Assembly (NCBI GenBank): GCA_026636295.1
Contig: CP089454.1
Span: forward strand, 682,001 to 746,000
Length of the DNA: 64,000 bases
Direction of reading: 5' to 3'
Source of the DNA: Medakamo hakoo
Lineage: Eukaryota; Chlorophyta; Trebouxiophyceae; Coccomyxaceae
A program made the position numbers and the translations under genes. Shown one piece after another: positions 53,248-62,696 of the stretch. Below the pieces are notes generated by a model. It was given only the letters and a program-made list of their open reading frames with translations, made no database searches and had not been told where the DNA came from. How positions within the stretch are numbered: the stretch's first letter is position 1; every line of letters starts with the position of its first letter.

Positions 53248-53714
53248 TTACGAGCAACAGAACGCGCTCTTGCCAGCCGGGCAGGACCCGGAGTATGGCC
53301 CGCAGTCGGCGGGGCCGTCGCCCGTCCGGGCGCAGCAGGCGGGCGACCGGTAGAGCGGCGGGCAGAGCGGCGCAAAAGGGATGCAGGACGCAGCCGGCTT
53401 GGCGCCGCCGGGGGAGCCGCCGCCGCCGCTGCCGCCGAAGATGGAGCCGAGCGAGCCGAAGAAGGGGGCGGTCGGGTCCTGGGTCAGGCGGCGGGCGGGC
53501 GCGGGGCTGTGGTGGGATGGGGAAGGGTGGAAGTGGAGGAGGGAAGGCGGCGTGAGCGCAGGGGTGGTCTGAGAAGGAGAGGGAGAGGGAGAGAGAGAGA
53601 GCGGGCCTGCAAAAAAAACGCGGCCAGCTTCCGTCCCACGCACCGTGCATCCGCCAGGCCGCAGACAATCAGTAGGACCGCCACCAGCGCTAGACACAAA
53701 GCCTTGGAGCCCAT
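53248..53714 (-). CDS. Small secreted cysteine-rich protein with a duplicated Cys unit
   Basis: Two exons on the minus strand, 53714-53644 and 53506-53248 (phase 2), 109 residues. Exon 1 is almost exactly a signal peptide (MGSKALCLALVAVLLIVCGLADA). A Gly/Ser linker follows (GGSGGGGSPGG), and the last 46 residues contain eight Cys arranged as two copies of C-x6-C-x7/8-CC separated by nine residues. This implies four disulfides and an internal duplication. I know no family with this exact spacing; hydrophobins and knottins differ. Role unknown: wall, defence or mating are all possible. Confidence 0.75.
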
Positions 53715-54154
53715 CGTCGTGGGCGTCGGTGGTGGAAAGGACTCCGGGCGGGCGGGCGGGGGCGCCGCACAGGGGCGGAGGGGCAAGAGGTGCGAGTGTG
53801 GGAGAGCGGTTTTGAAAGGGGGCGCGCCCGCAGGGGCACCAAGCCCAGAGACGGACGGACGGGCTCTGTCTCGCTGAGAGCGACAGACGCCTCTACGCCT
53901 GGCGGGAGGGGCGGGGGTGGGCCGGTGCGAGGGCGGTGTGGGTGAGGGGACGCCCCACCCCGCGCGACCGGAGAGGAAAGGCAATGTGAGATGGCAGGGG
54001 CATGGCTGCCCCTGCCATCTCACTTTCCCCAACTTCTCGCGACCGCCCGCGCGCAAGCATTTGCTTCGCCCGGGCGCCCGGGCGCCGCGACCTTTCCGCA
54101 GCTTCTCATCCGCGCCCTCTCCCGACGATCGGGCCAGGCGTTCGCCTCGTCACC
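53715..54154. promoter_or_regulatory. 440-bp divergent region with a perfect 17-bp hairpin
   Basis: It separates the Cys-rich gene (minus) from the LRR gene (plus); both products are secreted or membrane proteins. At 53986-54002 and 54007-54023 lie two perfectly complementary 17-nt arms with a 4-nt loop. Otherwise G-rich, with no coding potential recognised. Confidence 0.5.
53986..54023. repeat. Perfect inverted repeat, 17-bp arms, 4-nt loop
   Basis: The left arm begins GTGAGATGGC and the right arm ends GCCATCTCAC; all 17 positions pair. It sits in the middle of the divergent spacer, 132 bp before the LRR ATG and 272 bp before the Cys-rich gene ATG. It could be a symmetrical protein-binding site or form an RNA hairpin in the LRR leader. 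Confidence 0.9.
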
Positions 54155-56104
54155 ATGAGGCAGGGCTGGGCCGCCCGGGCCGCGGCGGGTGAGTTGTTTG
54201 CTGCGCAGGGGCGTCCGCACCTTCCACTCACGCCCCCCCTCCGCGCCGACGCCCCCCTCACCCCGCGCTCACGGCCCACCCCCACACCACACAGCCCTCC
54301 TCCTCGCCCTGACCCTGGTGTCCACTGCATTGGCTCGGCCAGCCGACATCCAGCCGACGGGCGGCATCATTGCGCCCACTGGCCCGCCGCCGGCGGCCGT
54401 CGACGGCGGACCGCCGCGGCAGACCGACCCGGCGCGCGAGCGCATTTGGTTGGGCATCGCCGACTCTACTGGGGCTGGGGACTTGGCGGCCCTGGTCGCG
54501 TTCCGGGATGGGCTGGAGTCACGGGTGAGTGGTGTCGGCGTGAGTGCCGGCGGACGCGCGCGCCCCGTCTGGCCGTTTTTTTCTTTTCGCTCGCCGCGCG
54601 CGCGCGCGCGCGCGGCCGCCCGACGCCCGTCCCAAACCTTCCCCTGCCCGCTCCCACGCACCTAGCCGCGGCCACGCGCCACGGCGTGCCGCCCGCCAGC
54701 CCACCCACACCCCACCCCCCACTCCCCGCCCCGCTCACGACCGCACACTGCCACCCCGTCCCCCGCCCTCCCCCTCGCACACACAGGGCACCCTCAAGGG
54801 CCCGGAATGGCTCCCCAACTCCCCGCCACCGCCCTCCGCCTGCATCGGCGGCGCGTCGTCTTGGGACGGCGTGACGTGCGCGGCGGGGCGCGTCGTGGGC
54901 CTGGACCTACGGGGCCGGGGCCTGCAAGGCCCGCTCTCCCCGGCCCTGGGCCGCCTGTCCGCCCTGCGCACCCTCGACCTGGCGGGCAACGCGCTGACGG
55001 GCCCCCTCCCGCCCGAGTGGGGCGCCCTGAGGGACCTGACGTCCCTCGACCTGCAGCGCAACAATCTGACGGGCGTCCTGCCCCCCGCCTGGGCGGGCCT
55101 GGCCTCCCTGTCCACCCTGCGCCTGAACCTGAACCGGTTGCGGGGCGAGCTGCCGCCCGCCTGGGGGCCCGGCCTGACCTCCCTGGCCGCGCTCGACCTG
55201 TCCCAAAACTTTTACATCCGAGGCCCCCTGCCCGCCGACTGGCGCGGCCTGGGCAACCTCACCCAGCTGTACGTGTGGGGGACGGGCGTGTCGGGCGGCC
55301 TGCCGCCCGAGTGGGGCGACGCGTCCGCCTTCCGGGCGCTGGAGTACCTGTCCCTCCACAACAACACGCTGGAGGGCCGCCTCCCGCCCTCCTGGTTTGG
55401 GGCGGACGCCTTCCCCCGCCTGCGCTACCTGACCCTGGAACAGAACAAGCTGGTCGGCCCCCTGCCCAACGTGTCCGCGTCCGCCCTGCTGGACTCGGGC
55501 GGGACGGTGACGCTGGACCCGCAGCGCCCCGGGTACGGCCTGTGCGGGCCGATCCCGGACGGCTTCCCCGCGACGGACGCGGGCGGCGGCGGGGAGCCGC
55601 TGTACGAGTTCCCGCGGCGCTGCGGGCGGGGGGAGGTGGCGGGCAGCAACGCCCTGCCCGGGACGCGCGGGCTGAGCGGCGGGGCGGTGGCGGGCATGGC
55701 GGTCGGCGCGGCGGTCGGCACGGCCGCGCTCGTCGCCGGCGGCCTCGCCGCCGCGGAGGCGGCCCGCCGCCGCCGGGCCGCGGCCGTCAAGGCGGCCGTC
55801 GCGGCCGAGCTCAAAGCGGCGGCCGCCGCGGCCGCCGCCGCCCGGGCGGCCGCCCTGTCGCCCAAGCCCGGCATGCCGGGCAAGCCGGGCGGGGGGGGCG
55901 GGGCGCCGCCGCGCGCCTCGTCCGGCAGCGGCGGCGGCACGCCCCGCGTCCCCGCCCGCCCGGCGGGCGGCCTGGGCCCGCCGCGCCCGGCGCTGGCGCC
56001 CGACCGCAGGCCGGAGGGCCCGGACCCCGAGCTGGCCTCGACGCTCGCGCCGCCGTCCCCGTGGACGGCCATCCAGGCCTTTGTCCGCAAAGCGTCGGGC
56101 ACCC

Positions 56105-56139
<35 letters not shown>

Positions 56140-56496
56140 AGCGGCGCCGGGTCCGGCGCCCTGCGCTCCCAGCGGTCGGGCGCCCTGTCCGTCGAACCGG
56201 GTGGCGGCGGGTCCACCCGCGCGCCCAGCGGGGCCGGGGAGGATGGCGCCCCGCCGCCGCCGCCGCCCGCGCCCGCCGCCCAGCACCCCGCCAGCCCGGG
56301 CGCGGTCACGCCGCCCGCCTCGGCCTTTGGCAGCGCGCGCCGGCCCGGGCCGGCGGCGCCTCCCCTGCCGCCTCCGACTGGTGACCTGCCCGCCCTGCCC
56401 GCGCTGGGCCCGTCCGCGGCCAACACGTCGTCCGGGTCGGGCGAGGCAGGGACGCGGCGGCTGCTTGGCCGGGTGCGCCGGTCCAACACCAGTTGA
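54155..56496 (+). CDS. Leucine-rich-repeat receptor-like membrane protein (no kinase)
   Basis: Three exons: 54155-54188, 54295-54524, 54787-56496; 657 residues. Exons 1-2 give a signal peptide (MRQGWAARAAAALLLALTLVSTALA). An LRR N-cap with paired Cys follows (ACIGGASSWDGVTC), then about seven plant-type LRRs at residues about 124-316 with the pattern LxxLxLxxNxLxGxLPxxW. A single membrane span with GxxxG spacing lies at about 385-410 (GMAVGAAVGTAALVAGGLAA) and is followed by RRRR. The cytosolic tail is Pro/Gly/Ser-rich, with no kinase domain. It resembles plant receptor-like proteins; the ligand is unknown. Confidence 0.88.
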
Positions 56497-56708
56497 GAAC
56501 GGGCCTTTTTCCTTCCGCTTCGTGGCCTTTTTCATTTGATTTTCAGTGTGTTTGCATTGCTTTTTTACGTAGATGTAGAAGCCGGTGGAGTTGAGGGGTG
56601 CCGCGGGCGCGCGGTTCCCCCCGTGTGTTTGTGTGTGTGTTGCAACCAACAGACGGAGGTTGAGTTTTTTTTTTTGGGTCCGCGCGCGCCCCGCTGCTCA
56701 CTCAACCA

Positions 56709-57536
56709 ATGCGTTGCTTTGCCCGCCGCCTCGCCGGGCGCGCGGCTCCAGGACGCGCCGCACCACGGCTGAAAGCCCGACACACGCTCGTCATGGCGGC
56801 CGCAGGAGCAAGCAGCGCCGCCGACGCGGACCTCTACCCGCACGGCCTCGTCTCCCTGTCCGGCCCGACCCACACCGCGGCCGCCATCCTCGCCCGCCTC
56901 ACCCCACCCGTCGCCGGCCCGCTCCCTCCGGCCGGCTCAGCCTTCGTCAAGCCGCTGGCCCTGGCCTACACACTGGACGGCAAGCCCAAGCGGTGGGACA
57001 TGGTGCGGTCCCACGCGTCCGTGGGCGTCCTGATTTACGATGAGGCCCGGCGCGCCGCCCTGCTCGTCCGCCAGTTCCGCCCGGCCGTCTGGGAGGCCGT
57101 GCGTGGCGAGGGGCGCGGCGGCGGGCCGGGCGACGCCGCGCCCGACCCTCCCCTGTCCGCCGGCCTCACCTACGAGCTGTGCGCCGGCATCCTGGACAAG
57201 CGCCTGTCCCTGCGCGAGACCGCGGCGGAGGAGGTCCGGGAAGAATGCGGGTTCGGTGTGGACCCGGCGGCGCTGGAGGAGGTCGGGTCCTACAAGACCG
57301 CCATCGGCATCACGGGCGCGGCCCACACCATTTTTTACGCGGCCGTGTCCGAGGCCGACCGCCTGCCGCCGGCCGAGGGCGTGGGCGGAGGCGTGGACGG
57401 CGAAGCCATCGAGACGCTGGCGCTGCCTGTCGACCAGATTGACGCCTTCTTGGCTGACCCGGGCCTGGCACGGTCGGCCGGGCTGATGTTTGCGCTGGTC
57501 TGGTTGAAAGGGCGGCTTGCGGGCGCGGGCGGGTAG
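56709..57536 (+). CDS. Nudix hydrolase, NUDT14-like (UDP-sugar pyrophosphatase)
   Basis: Single exon, 275 residues. The core follows human NUDT14: PKRWDMVRSHASVGVLIYD, LVRQFRPAVWEAV, TYELCAGILDKRLSLRETAAEEVREECGF (Nudix box with the longer loop of this subfamily; ETAAEEVREE supplies the metal-binding Glu residues), YKTAIGITGAAHTIFY. NUDT14 hydrolyses UDP-glucose and ADP-ribose. The first 28 residues (MRCFARRLAGRAAPGRAAPR) look like a mitochondrial presequence; an in-frame ATG at 56793 would give a cytosolic form. The last codons lie in a short tandem repeat that continues past the stop. Confidence 0.9.
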   Translation: MRCFARRLAGRAAPGRAAPRLKARHTLVMAAAGASSAADADLYPHGLVSLSGPTHTAAAILARLTPPVAGPLPPAGSAFVKPLALAYTLDGKPKRWDMVRSHASVGVLIYDEARRAALLVRQFRPAVWEAVRGEGRGGGPGDAAPDPPLSAGLTYELCAGILDKRLSLRETAAEEVREECGFGVDPAALEEVGSYKTAIGITGAAHTIFYAAVSEADRLPPAEGVGGGVDGEAIETLALPVDQIDAFLADPGLARSAGLMFALVWLKGRLAGAGG

Positions 57537-57566
57537 GGCTGTGGGCGCGGGCGGGTAGGGGCTGTG
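57521..57566 (+). repeat. Tandem duplication of about 22 bp across the Nudix stop codon
   Basis: The block GGGCGCGGGCGGGTAGGG followed by CTGT occurs twice in a row. The first copy contains the TAG stop (57534-57536), and the second lies in the 3' region and repeats the last coding bases and the stop. Confidence 0.85.
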
Positions 57567-57841
57567 TGGGCACAACGCGTTTTTCATGTCACACACACAA
57601 CACGGGATCAGTCACGGCGCACGCACGCACACATCCCTCTCTCTCTCTCTCTCTAAACAAAGATGGGACTCTGGCGGCGTCGAGGGAGTGCGCGGGCAAA
57701 ACCGGGCTGTTGCGCCTGAAAAAAAGAATCTCTAAAAAAAAGTCCAAACCACTCACCGCAACCCAACTGGTTGAAAAAAAAAAGACCTCCCGACTCTCCC
57801 TCTAGCACACCGCACACGCCCCCCTTGCTCCCTCTCTCTCT
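57537..57841. other. 305-bp convergent intergenic spacer
   Basis: It lies between the Nudix stop (plus) and the CAO stop (minus). It contains the second copy of the 22-bp repeat, a CT microsatellite at about 57637-57654, and several A runs of 5-9 nt (57718-57783). No gene or RNA was recognised. Confidence 0.6.
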
Positions 57842-59448
57842 CTACTCCTCACCCGCCTCTTCCTCCTCCTCCTCCTCGGCAAACAGCAGTTCGCCCGCCC
57901 GCATGACGGCCAGCGCGCCCGCCCGGGCCTGGGCCGCGGCCGCCGCGTCGCCCGCGCCCGCCGCGTTGCGCCACCGCCGGCACCGGACGGCCAGCTTGTC
58001 GTAGGGGACGGGGCGGCCCCACACATCCCCGCCGCGGGCCAGGCGGTCCTGCTGGCCCGCCACGAGGACGAGGTCTTCGCCCAGCACCTGGCCGGCGATG
58101 TGGCGCCAAAACGCCGACGCGCCCGGGACGTGCGCGGCCCACCCCCAAAAGTCCATGGCCATCCTGTACAGGAGGCGCGACCGCCCCTCGCCCGCCGGCA
58201 GGACGACGTGCAGCTGGTGCAGGTGGCGGGCGCACCCGGCCGCGCTCGCGCCCGCCGCCACCCTGCCCGGCTGGGTGAGGCCGATGGTGGAGACGACGCC
58301 CGCGGGGGGGGCGTACGCCATGTCGATGGGGTACGGGTCCCACGCGCCCTGGAGGGCGGCCGCGGCGGCGGAGGCGTGGAAGCGCACGGCGTCGGGGACG
58401 GGCCAGCCCTTGGCGAACGTGCCCGTGTGCGTGAAGGGCGCGTGCGCCAGGTCCAACAGGTTCTCCAGGAGCAGGCCGCAGTCGACGGGCACGTCCAGGA
58501 CGAGCTCGGCGTGGACGGTGTAGCCGGGCGGGGGGGCGGCAAAGGCCGGCGGGGGCGTGCCGGGCGGCGGGCCGCCCGGTCCGGGCCAGACCCAGACGAG
58601 GCCGTCGGCTTCGGCGGTGGGGAGGGACGGGAGCTGGGAGGCGGGACGCGGGGCGGCGGCCGTGGCAGCCGCCGCCGCGCACGCGGGCGCGCCGTCGTCA
58701 CCCCGCGAGAGCGCCCACCAATGCCCAAACAGTTCGACGGACGCCGCCTTGCCGCCCTTGCGCACGTCGGCTGAGAAGGCGGCCGGGTACCAAAACTCGC
58801 GCAGGCCGGGGGCGAGGGCCAGGGACGCCGCCAGGCCGGCGCGGGCGCGGGAAGGCGGGGGGGGCGGCGCGCTCGCCGCGGTCGCGGGCAGGCCCACGGC
58901 CGCGCCGAGCGCGGCCACCTCGGCGAGCGTGCCGGCGAGCGCGCTCTCAGACAACGCGACCGCGGATTCCGCGTCGGCCAACTGGGCTTGCAAGTCGGCG
59001 ATCTCAGCGGCCAGGGCGGCTTCGGACAGCGGAGGTTGGGAGGGCGGTGCCTGGAAAGGGAGGGAGGGTGGGGGTGGGCGTGAGAGAGCGAGCGAGCGAG
59101 TGCGACGGCGCGCCTTACCCAAGAGGCCGGAACACAAATCGGCGCGGCGGGGCGCAATCCCGCGCGCGTGAATCGATTTGACCACCCAGGCTTAGGTTTG
59201 AGGCACCTGGCCACATGCACGGCCGGGCCCGAGGCCCAGGCGATGGCCGGGGCTGGCCGCGGTGGCCGTGCGAAAAAAGCGCAGAGCCAAAATTCTATCC
59301 ATCCAAAAAAACACACCTGCACGGGCGCGGCCTCTGCTTCCTGGGGGGAGAGAACGCGCACGCGCATGGCGCGGGACGCCCGCCTCAAGCCGACGCGGGT
59401 GGCGGGCCGGGTGGCGGTCGGCAGCCGGGGAGCGGCGGCGACCTGCAT
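57842..59448 (-). CDS. Chlorophyllide a oxygenase subunit with mononuclear iron site but no Rieske domain (split CAO)
   Basis: Two exons on the minus strand, 59448-59317 and 59050-57842 (phase 0), 446 residues. CAO makes chlorophyllide b. Residues 1-40 look like a transit peptide; about 50-110 is a coiled-coil B-like region. The catalytic part matches plant [58 protein letters not shown] (mononuclear iron motif D-x2-H-x4-H, about residues 235-250), [48 protein letters not shown]. Between about 166 and 195, where CAO normally has the CxH/CxxH Rieske cluster, there is only an Ala-rich linker. Mamiellales such as Micromonas encode CAO as two such complementary proteins. A Rieske partner should lie elsewhere. 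Confidence 0.9.
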
Positions 59449-59808
59449 TGAGGCGGCGTGCGCAAAGAGAGAAAAGGCAGTTTTTTTTTTCCTCTTCCCT
59501 TCGCGCTCGGCACTCGCCGGGTGACGAGCGGCACGACGAGGCACGACCGCGCCGGCCGAGTCCACGAGCGTGCGATGAAAAGGGGTGGGGCGTGGGCGAG
59601 CCCGCGAGCGGTCCGGCGGGCGGCCGCGGGGGGGACGCGCGGAAGAAGGGGGGGGGGGGGGTGAGGCGCGGGCCTGCCCGCGGCGCGGAAAAGCAGCTGT
59701 GTGCTGAGAGTGGAGAGAGAAGGCCGCCCCTCTCTCACAACTCTCTCCTCCCCCGACGAGCAGCGCTCGTCGCAAGCCTTCCGCCGCGACTCCCCGCTCT
59801 CCACCGTC
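59449..59808. promoter_or_regulatory. 360-bp divergent region, CAO subunit / TGD1
   Basis: Both neighbours are nuclear genes for plastid proteins. It contains a T run at 59480-59489, a 14-nt G run at 59648-59661 and a CT-rich leader before the TGD1 ATG. No light-responsive element could be named with confidence. Confidence 0.4.
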
Positions 59809-60858
59809 ATGGACGGCCTGGTCCTGCACCCCAGGTCCGCGGCGGGCCCGCCGTCCTCGTCGGCCAGGCATTCCACCGCCCGGCTCCCGGGCACGCGGGC
59901 CATGCCAATGCCGCGCCGCGCCCACCGCGCCCTGGCTCCCGCACCGCCGCCGCCGTTCCGCGCCCCGCCAGCCCTCCCAGCGGCTGAGGCAGGCAGCGTG
60001 ACAGGCGGTGGCGCGGGTGACGGCGCGCTCAAACCCCCGCCGCCGCCGCCCAACCCGCTCGCGCGCGCCCTGGCAGGCGCCAAGGCGCCGCGCTGGTTGT
60101 GGCGCACGCTCGCGGCCCTGACCCTGGGCGGCCAGGTCGCCCTGCGCATCTGCACCGGGCGCGTCCACTGGCGCAACACGGCCTCCCAGCTCAAGCTCGT
60201 CGGCCCGGCGTCCCTGGGCGTGTCCCTGCTCACGTCCGGCTTCGTCGGCATGGTGTTCACCATCCAGTTTGTGCGCGAGTTTGCAAAGCTGGGCCTGACC
60301 CGGTCGGTCGGCGGCGTGCTGGGCCTGGCCCTGGCCCGCGAGCTGACGCCCGTCGTCACGTCCATCATCCTGGCGGGCCGGGTCGGGTCCGCGTTCGCGG
60401 CGGAGCTGGGCACCATGGCCGTGTCCGAGCAGACGGACTCGCTGCGCGTCCTGGGCTCCGACCCGACAGACTACCTGGTCACGCCCCGCGTCCTGGCGTG
60501 CATGGTCGCGGGGCCCATCCTCAACGCCCTGTGCTTCGCCATGGGCATGGCCGCCTCCACCCTGCTGGCCCAGGCCGTCTACGACGTCCCCGCCAACGTC
60601 ATCCTGGACTCCGCCGCGCGTGCCGTCCTGCCCTGGGACGTCATCACGTCGTGCATCAAGGCCTGGGTGTTTGGCGGCATCATCGCGGTCGTGTCGTGCG
60701 CGTGGGGCTTCACGACGACCGGCGGCGCCAAGGGCGTGGGGGAGGCGACGACGTCCGCCGTCGTCATCTCGCTGGTCGCCATCTTCGTCGCCGACTTTGG
60801 GCTGTCCTTCCTCTTCTTCCAGGGGCAGGGCGACGCCCTGAAACAGCTGGGCGGGTGA
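59809..60858 (+). CDS. TGD1: Plastid lipid-import permease TGD1 (MlaE family)
   Basis: Single exon, 349 residues (Arabidopsis TGD1 has 350). TGD1 is the permease of the TGD1-2-3 ABC transporter that moves ER-derived lipid across the inner plastid envelope. The N-terminal 85 residues are Pro/Ala/Arg-rich and transit-like. The MlaE domain is complete: GVSLLTSGFVGMVFTIQF, LARELTPVVTSIILAGRVGSAFAAELG, GTMAVSEQTDSLRVLG, LVTPRVLACMVAGPIL, CIKAWVFGGIIAVVSC, GGAKGVGEATTSAVV and the last span FVADFGLSFLFF. No frame damage. It is divergent from the CAO subunit gene. Confidence 0.95.
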   Translation: MDGLVLHPRSAAGPPSSSARHSTARLPGTRAMPMPRRAHRALAPAPPPPFRAPPALPAAEAGSVTGGGAGDGALKPPPPPPNPLARALAGAKAPRWLWRTLAALTLGGQVALRICTGRVHWRNTASQLKLVGPASLGVSLLTSGFVGMVFTIQFVREFAKLGLTRSVGGVLGLALARELTPVVTSIILAGRVGSAFAAELGTMAVSEQTDSLRVLGSDPTDYLVTPRVLACMVAGPILNALCFAMGMAASTLLAQAVYDVPANVILDSAARAVLPWDVITSCIKAWVFGGIIAVVSCAWGFTTTGGAKGVGEATTSAVVISLVAIFVADFGLSFLFFQGQGDALKQLGG

Positions 60859-61009
60859 AACCCGGCGGGTGTGGGGGTGGGGGCGGGGCGGGGGGCGGAC
60901 GCGGTCGTGCAACATGGAGTCGCCCTTCCTCAGGGCTCTGTGCCCGAAGCAAATGGAGGGAACGTGTGGTTGCCTCGAGTCTTTTCTTTCGGTGTTTTTC
61001 TACTCGCTC

Positions 61010-62167
61010 TCACCCTTTCCCCCTCACTCTGTCCGCCAGGCCCTTCAACGCCGCCGCGCCTTTGGTCAGCGGGCTCGACGCCGCAGCCGCATTGTAAAAA
61101 GCGTCTTCCAAGTCGCGGCTGGTCGGCCGCCCGTCCGACCGGCCGACGAGTGAAAAGGCTGATAGGTCCCGCCCGCCGCCGCTCGCTTTGTAAATGCGCC
61201 AGGGCCCGCCCGGCCTGAAGACCAGCGCGCCCTGTTCGCCCGGCAACCCCATGAATGATGAGATCGCAATCGGAATGAAGGCGTACGCGGGCGCAAAGCG
61301 TTCCTTGTCCAGCGGCGGCGGCGGCGGCCCGCCCGCGCCGCCGCCGCCCTCGGCCCACCCCGGGTTGAGGAGGGCGACATCCCTGTTGGCCGCGGGCCCG
61401 CCCTTTTGGATGAGGGCGGCGAGCGCGCCTGCCTGGGAGACGGCCGGCGCGACGACCAGGAGGGCTGAGCCTGGCGGGCCGGCCGTGCCCTCGTCGCTGC
61501 CGTCGCCGTCGTCGTCCAAGGCCGTCACAGACACGCCCGGCCCTTTCACGGCGTCCGACGCAGCCAGCGCCGCGTCCACGTCTCCAAACACGAGCGTCAA
61601 CCCGCCTGGAGGTTTGAACGGCAGCGCCGACGCTAGGCTCACGGCCAGGGACGCTACGCCAGCGGGCATGGTGTCGGCGGACGGAACCTCGAGCGTCGCG
61701 CGTGCGGGCGGCCCGCCCGTGAAGCCCGCCGGCGGCGGCGGCAGGGTGGCGGAGCCGGGAGACCCGGCTTTCTTTGCAAAGCCGCCGCCCGCCGCCTTTT
61801 TTGGCGCTGCTCCTTTCTTCTTGCCGCGCGAGCTGGGAGCAGAAGCAGCGGACGGTGCGGCAACAGCCCCGGCGCCACCACCGCCGCTGCTGCCCAGCAG
61901 ACGGCCGGTCACGCCGCCGCCCAGGGCGGTCGCCCACGCGGACGCGGCCGCAGCGACGGCTGCTTCTAAGGAATCTGGAATGTCTGACGCTGGGGAAGGA
62001 TCTGCCGTGGCGCGCGGCGGCGGCGCAAGGGCCGGCGGGCGGAGGAGGCGGTGGTGGAGTGGGTGAGGGTGAGGCTGGCCTGCTACGAGCCGGAGCGGCG
62101 GCGACGAGGCGGCCGCCGATGCGAGGCGCGGCGGCGTGCGCGGGCCGCCGACCAGGGCGGCCTGCAT
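61010..62167 (-). CDS. DUF1995-family plastid protein (LPA3-like)
   Basis: Single exon, 385 residues, starting at the first ATG. Residues 1-55 look like a transit peptide; a Lys/Ala/Gly-rich linker follows (RGKKKGAAPKKAAGGG). The C-terminal 250 residues fit DUF1995: AGVASLAVSLASALP, LTLVFGDVDAALAAS, SALLVVAPAVSQAGALAALI, DVALLNPGWAEG, FAPAYAFIPIAI, ALVFRPGGPWRIY. In plants this family includes LPA3, needed for PSII core assembly; others in the family have no known role. Orthology to LPA3 is not proven. Its stop faces that of TGD1 across 151 bp. Confidence 0.82.
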   Translation of the reverse strand: MQAALVGGPRTPPRLASAAASSPPLRLVAGQPHPHPLHHRLLRPPALAPPPRATADPSPASDIPDSLEAAVAAAASAWATALGGGVTGRLLGSSGGGGAGAVAAPSAASAPSSRGKKKGAAPKKAAGGGFAKKAGSPGSATLPPPPAGFTGGPPARATLEVPSADTMPAGVASLAVSLASALPFKPPGGLTLVFGDVDAALAASDAVKGPGVSVTALDDDGDGSDEGTAGPPGSALLVVAPAVSQAGALAALIQKGGPAANRDVALLNPGWAEGGGGAGGPPPPPLDKERFAPAYAFIPIAISSFMGLPGEQGALVFRPGGPWRIYKASGGGRDLSAFSLVGRSDGRPTSRDLEDAFYNAAAASSPLTKGAAALKGLADRVRGKG

Positions 62168-62696
62168 CTCCGAGATGTCCCTGGGTCTAGATGCAGAGCC
62201 GAGCCGGGGCTGTGGGCGCGTGTGGCCGTGGAATGGTCGGACGCCGACGGCGGTTTTTTTCTTCGTGCGAAAACAACGCAACTCTACCTAGCCATGCACC
62301 CCGCTCCCTATCTCTCCATCGCCTCAACCACCCCGCGGCGGCACGGGCGGCCGCCCACGCGGCACAGCGCCGCGCTGCCCCGGGCTCTGCGGCGGTGGAG
62401 CCACCCTCCTGACTCTGACCCGCTCGCCCGCTGGACCCGGCCCCCCGCCAGGCGGCAGCCGCCGCGCAGGCTCACCACCCCGCGCCGGCTCAAACCACAC
62501 GTCCAGCAGGCCGTCGCCCTCTTCGCCGCCCCTTCCTCCATCCCCGGCGGGCCCGGCCGCCCGCCCCGATGGCAGGCCGCGTCCCGCAGACCGCCTAATA
62601 CCACCTGTTGTGTGTGTGTTGGGGGTCGTTGCGCGTGAGAAAGGGCCCTGTGCTGCCCCGCCGTTTTGCCGCACCCCGCCGTGGCATTCACCCCTC
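62168..62696. other. 529-bp stretch without a firmly supported gene
   Basis: It lies between the LPA3-like start and the stop of the membrane-protein gene, both minus strand. On the minus strand, a CAG acceptor near 62607 opens a frame containing EEGDGLLDVWFEPARG; joined from a GTAGGTG donor at the end of the membrane-protein gene it would add a C-terminal exon in frame. Codon use there is less C/G-biased than in firm exons, so it is recorded only as a possibility. The rest is probably promoter of the LPA3-like gene. Confidence 0.35.
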
